64,000 bases of DNA from SM23-28-2 sp964512285 (GTDB lineage Bacteria > Chloroflexota > Dehalococcoidia > SM23-28-2). Location: NCBI GenBank assembly GCA_964512285.1, contig CAZEJO010000003.1, forward strand, positions 35,899 through 99,898, read 5' to 3'. Position 1 is the first letter of the stretch; every line of letters begins with the position of its first letter. The notes under the pieces are model-generated. The model was not told where the DNA came from and ran no database searches. It saw only the letters and a list, made by a program, of their open reading frames with translations. Positions 61,545-64,000 of this stretch are shown one piece after another. The position numbers were made by a program, and so were the translations under genes.

Positions 61545-62777
61545 ATGAAGGCGTTGTACGTTAAGCTGGCGCCTCTTCGCATGTTAGCGACTCGAATGCT
61601 AATGTTGGCTCGTCTACGCAAGCAAGCCTATTTCAGCCCGTTGGCGCCGCTTCGGGAGGAAGATATTCCGTCGCCGCCGCTGCCCGACCCGCACTATGTG
61701 CGCGTTCGGAATCGTCTTGGCGGCATCTGTGGCTCGGACATCCACTTCGTCCAGGCCGATGGCGACTTCCGCATCGCGCCGGCGGCCCTGCCGGGGATCA
61801 CTCGCATCTACCTGGGGCACGAGCTTGTGGGCGACGTGGTGGAGGTAGGGTCGGAGGTCAAGGGCTACAAGGTGGGCGATCGAGTGGCAAGCCAGAAGTT
61901 GGCCGGGAGCTGCCTGGGCCAGGGCAGGGAGCCGCTGTGCAGGTACTGTGCGGTGGGCAACTACTGTCTCTGTGAGGAGGCGCGACAGCAGGAATCCCTC
62001 AGCGTCGGCGGTGGCCATGCCGAGGAGTGGGTGACCCACGAGGGCAGGCTCTTCCCCGTCCCCGATGACGTGACCGACGAGCAGGCTGTTCTCCTGGAGC
62101 CGGCGGCCTGCGGCCTGCGAGCGGCTCTGCGACGGCGGGCGCAGCCGGGCGATCGGGTGATGGTTATCGGCTGCGGCACCATAGGGTCGATGACCATTCA
62201 GTCGATCCGCGCTGTCCAGCCCGATTGCGAGATCACGGCGCTGGCCCAGTTCGACTATCAGGCGGATATGGCCAGGAAGCTGGGAGCCAACAACATCATC
62301 ATGCTGGGCAGCGATGCCTACAGCGAGGTGGCCCGCCTGACCGGCGGCACTCTGTATCGGGGGCGTCTCGGCAACCGCACCATCATGGGAGGATTCGATA
62401 TCGTCTACGACTGCGTGGGCAAGCCGCAAACCCTGGGCCATGCCCTGCGCTGGGCGCGAGCTGGCGGTGCAGTGATGCTGGTGGGCGTGCACCTGGCGCC
62501 CATGAAGATCGACCTGACGCCTCTCTGGTCTTGGGAGATCGATCTTGTCGGGCTGTTCGCTCACGGCGGCGAGGACTGGCAGGGAGAGCGGCTGTCCACG
62601 TTCGACCTGGTCGTGCGCCTGCTCAGGGAGGGGAAGCTCAACTTCGATGGCTTCATAACCCATCGCTTTCCGCTGTCACAGTACCGCCAGGCGTTTCTGA
62701 CGGCTATGGACCAGGCCCGCAGTCACACGTTCAAGGTGATTTTTGACCACAAGGGCCAGGCGTCCGAAGGGAGGTAG
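61545..62777 (+). CDS. Zinc-dependent alcohol/polyol dehydrogenase
   Basis: Medium-chain dehydrogenase, 410 residues. Catalytic zinc site GGICGSDIHFVQ and GHELVGDVVEVG; a structural zinc-like Cys cluster (CLGQGREPLCRYCAVGNYCLC); NAD(P) loop VMVIGCGTIGSMTIQSIRA. The start at 61545 is the one with AGGT nearby; the upstream frame has no such signal. It is close to the ceramidase-like gene (five bases), so both may act on a sphingoid or lipid alcohol, which is speculative. Confidence 0.88.
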   Translation: MKALYVKLAPLRMLATRMLMLARLRKQAYFSPLAPLREEDIPSPPLPDPHYVRVRNRLGGICGSDIHFVQADGDFRIAPAALPGITRIYLGHELVGDVVEVGSEVKGYKVGDRVASQKLAGSCLGQGREPLCRYCAVGNYCLCEEARQQESLSVGGGHAEEWVTHEGRLFPVPDDVTDEQAVLLEPAACGLRAALRRRAQPGDRVMVIGCGTIGSMTIQSIRAVQPDCEITALAQFDYQADMARKLGANNIIMLGSDAYSEVARLTGGTLYRGRLGNRTIMGGFDIVYDCVGKPQTLGHALRWARAGGAVMLVGVHLAPMKIDLTPLWSWEIDLVGLFAHGGEDWQGERLSTFDLVVRLLREGKLNFDGFITHRFPLSQYRQAFLTAMDQARSHTFKVIFDHKGQASEGR

Positions 62778-62782
62778 TTGCG

Positions 62783-63970
62783 ATGGCTAAGCTCATGGCT
62801 GGGGCGGCTAAGAGAATCATCACGCCGGAGGAGAACCTGCGCCTGGCAGGATACGGGGCGATGTTCAGGCCCGGCCCGTGGGGGCACCGAGTCGCCAGCG
62901 GCGTTCACGACGACATCTTCGCTCGCTGCCTAGCGCTGGGCGACGGCGAGAGGACCCTGGCGTTCGTCGTTCTGGACCTCGTGAGCCTGCTCCAGGTTGA
63001 CATGGAGGCGATCCGGCAGCGGGTGCGCGAGAAGACGGGTCGGGAGGAGCTGATGGTCGCCGTTGGCACTACGCATAACCATTCGGCGCCCGATGTTGTC
63101 GGGGCCTACGGCGGCGTGCCCAAGCGCTACAAGCGGCTCATCCACGAGCGGGCCTCGGACGCCGTAGCCGAGGCAGTAGGCGACATGGTGCCGGCGCGCA
63201 TCGGGTTCGCCAAGACGCGAGTGGAAGGCATCGTCAGGAACAACCGCGACCCGGAGGCGGGGCCGCTGGACGAAGAGGCGGCGGTGATGCTGGTGGAAGC
63301 GAAGGGCGGCGGCACGCTGGCGGCGCTGGTTAACTTCGCCTGCCACGCCGACGTGCTCGGCAGGCGCAACACTCTCATAACCGCCGACTTTCCGGCCTAC
63401 CTTCGGCGCGACCTGGAGCGAGAACGGGGCGGGACGGCCATTTACTTCAATGGCGCTCAGGGAGACGCCTATCCCCGCCAGACCGTCGAGGACCACAATG
63501 ACGAGAAGGGGCTGCGCACGTTCGAGGAGGCGGAGGCGGTGGGCTCTGCCATCGCGAAGGCGGCCCTGGCGGCGCTGGCGAAGACGAAGCTGACCTCCGA
63601 CGTGAAGATCGACGTGGAGGTCAGCTATCCGGAGGTGCGGGTGGACAACCGCAGGCTGAAGATTGCGCGCCTCCTGCGGATGATCCCGCGGAAGCTCTAC
63701 AAGGGCCGCGCTCGCTCGGAGATGTGGGTAGTCAAGGTCAACGACGCGCAGATCGTGACGCTGCCGGGCCAGTTCTTCAGCCGGCTGGGGCTGGAGCTGA
63801 AGGAGCAGATGAAGGGGGCCTACAAGTTCCTGTTCGGCCTGACCTGCGACGATCTGGTCTACGTGCTGCCGCCGGACGAGTGGGACCCCAAGCGAAAGGG
63901 AGAGGAAGAGCCGCTCTCCCTGGGCATCAACACCTGGCCGGCGATCAAAGAGCAACTGCCGCCGCTGTAG
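62783..63970 (+). CDS. Neutral/alkaline ceramidase N-domain-like protein
   Basis: 395-residue hydrolase of the neutral/alkaline non-lysosomal ceramidase N-terminal domain family. The zinc-site motifs VAVGTTHNHSAPDVVG and ALVNFACHADVLGRRN and the ITADFPAYL and NGAQGDAYPR segments are visible. No signal peptide, so probably cytoplasmic. Many bacterial members without the C-terminal domain have unknown amide or ester substrates. It directly follows the dehydrogenase. Confidence 0.85.
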   Translation: MAKLMAGAAKRIITPEENLRLAGYGAMFRPGPWGHRVASGVHDDIFARCLALGDGERTLAFVVLDLVSLLQVDMEAIRQRVREKTGREELMVAVGTTHNHSAPDVVGAYGGVPKRYKRLIHERASDAVAEAVGDMVPARIGFAKTRVEGIVRNNRDPEAGPLDEEAAVMLVEAKGGGTLAALVNFACHADVLGRRNTLITADFPAYLRRDLERERGGTAIYFNGAQGDAYPRQTVEDHNDEKGLRTFEEAEAVGSAIAKAALAALAKTKLTSDVKIDVEVSYPEVRVDNRRLKIARLLRMIPRKLYKGRARSEMWVVKVNDAQIVTLPGQFFSRLGLELKEQMKGAYKFLFGLTCDDLVYVLPPDEWDPKRKGEEEPLSLGINTWPAIKEQLPPL

Positions 63971-64000
63971 CGCGCGAGAAGCACCTGTCACGCCCGCTTC

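Overview
The window is GC-rich bacterial chromosomal DNA with two 100-base assembly gaps (16040-16139 and 32324-32423). The gene content points to a monoderm, probably aerobic, member of the Chloroflexota (Dehalococcoidia-like). Supporting traits are an archaeal-type bifunctional phosphoglucose/phosphomannose isomerase, an ArsA-type ATPase, a GAAC-N4-GTTC (Gram-positive type) LexA box, S-box and ydaO-type riboswitches in high-GC DNA, and a thiamine pathway that uses glycine oxidase ThiO. The taxonomic assignment is an inference. No prophage, CRISPR array or intact insertion sequence was found.

Layout. 1-548: end of rplM and rpsI. 11.4-0.5 kb (minus): a long, tightly packed gene set behind a SAM-I riboswitch: mtnA, mtnP, a GNAT, a small HTH-like protein, ahcY and metK (methionine cycle and MTA salvage), then a sugar nucleotidyltransferase, phosphohexomutase, serine hydrolase and PGI/PMI. 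11.4-15.6 kb: a lipoprotein, an M20 hydrolase, plsX, thioredoxin and a selenocysteine tRNA. 15.6-21.9 kb (minus): three c-di-GMP signalling proteins; the two complete ones share a duplicated upstream region holding an ECF-like promoter and a conserved hairpin RNA. 22-26 kb: holA, SOS-regulated lexA, a fumarylacetoacetate-hydrolase family enzyme and small proteins. 26.4-30.7 kb: an RND exporter with a MarR regulator, and a c-di-AMP (ydaO) riboswitch in front of one tiny zinc-ribbon gene. 30.8-34.5 kb: peptide ABC transporter genes. 34.5-36.3 kb: an SDR, a DUF3800 gene and a predicted 70-nt RNA. 36.3-40.8 kb: a cobalamin-riboswitch operon (btuF, btuC, btuD, cobO, rhomboid). 41-46.2 kb: zinc-ribbon proteins, an S49 peptidase, ArsA-like ATPase, winged-helix protein, ECF sigma factor and sirtuin. 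46.2-47.95 kb: a tandem duplication of an unknown gene, with a stranded fragment of the sirtuin gene between the copies. 48-55.9 kb: thiamine genes (yjbQ, thiD, TPP riboswitch, thiC, thiG, a thiE/tenI-like gene, thiS, thiO and an opposing thiE) interrupted by two putative RNase genes (NYN and HEPN-like). 55.9-64 kb: an alpha/beta hydrolase, a VIT/VWA membrane protein, a DUF2157 membrane protein, an alcohol dehydrogenase and a ceramidase-like protein.

How the parts fit. Much of the window is under RNA control: SAM, c-di-AMP, cobalamin and TPP riboswitches each precede the expected pathway except the c-di-AMP one. The least explained items are the duplicated gene pair beside the sirtuin (conserved ends, variable middle), the conserved leader RNA shared by the c-di-GMP genes, the small RNA beside DUF3800, and the hairpin leader in front of the NYN RNase gene.
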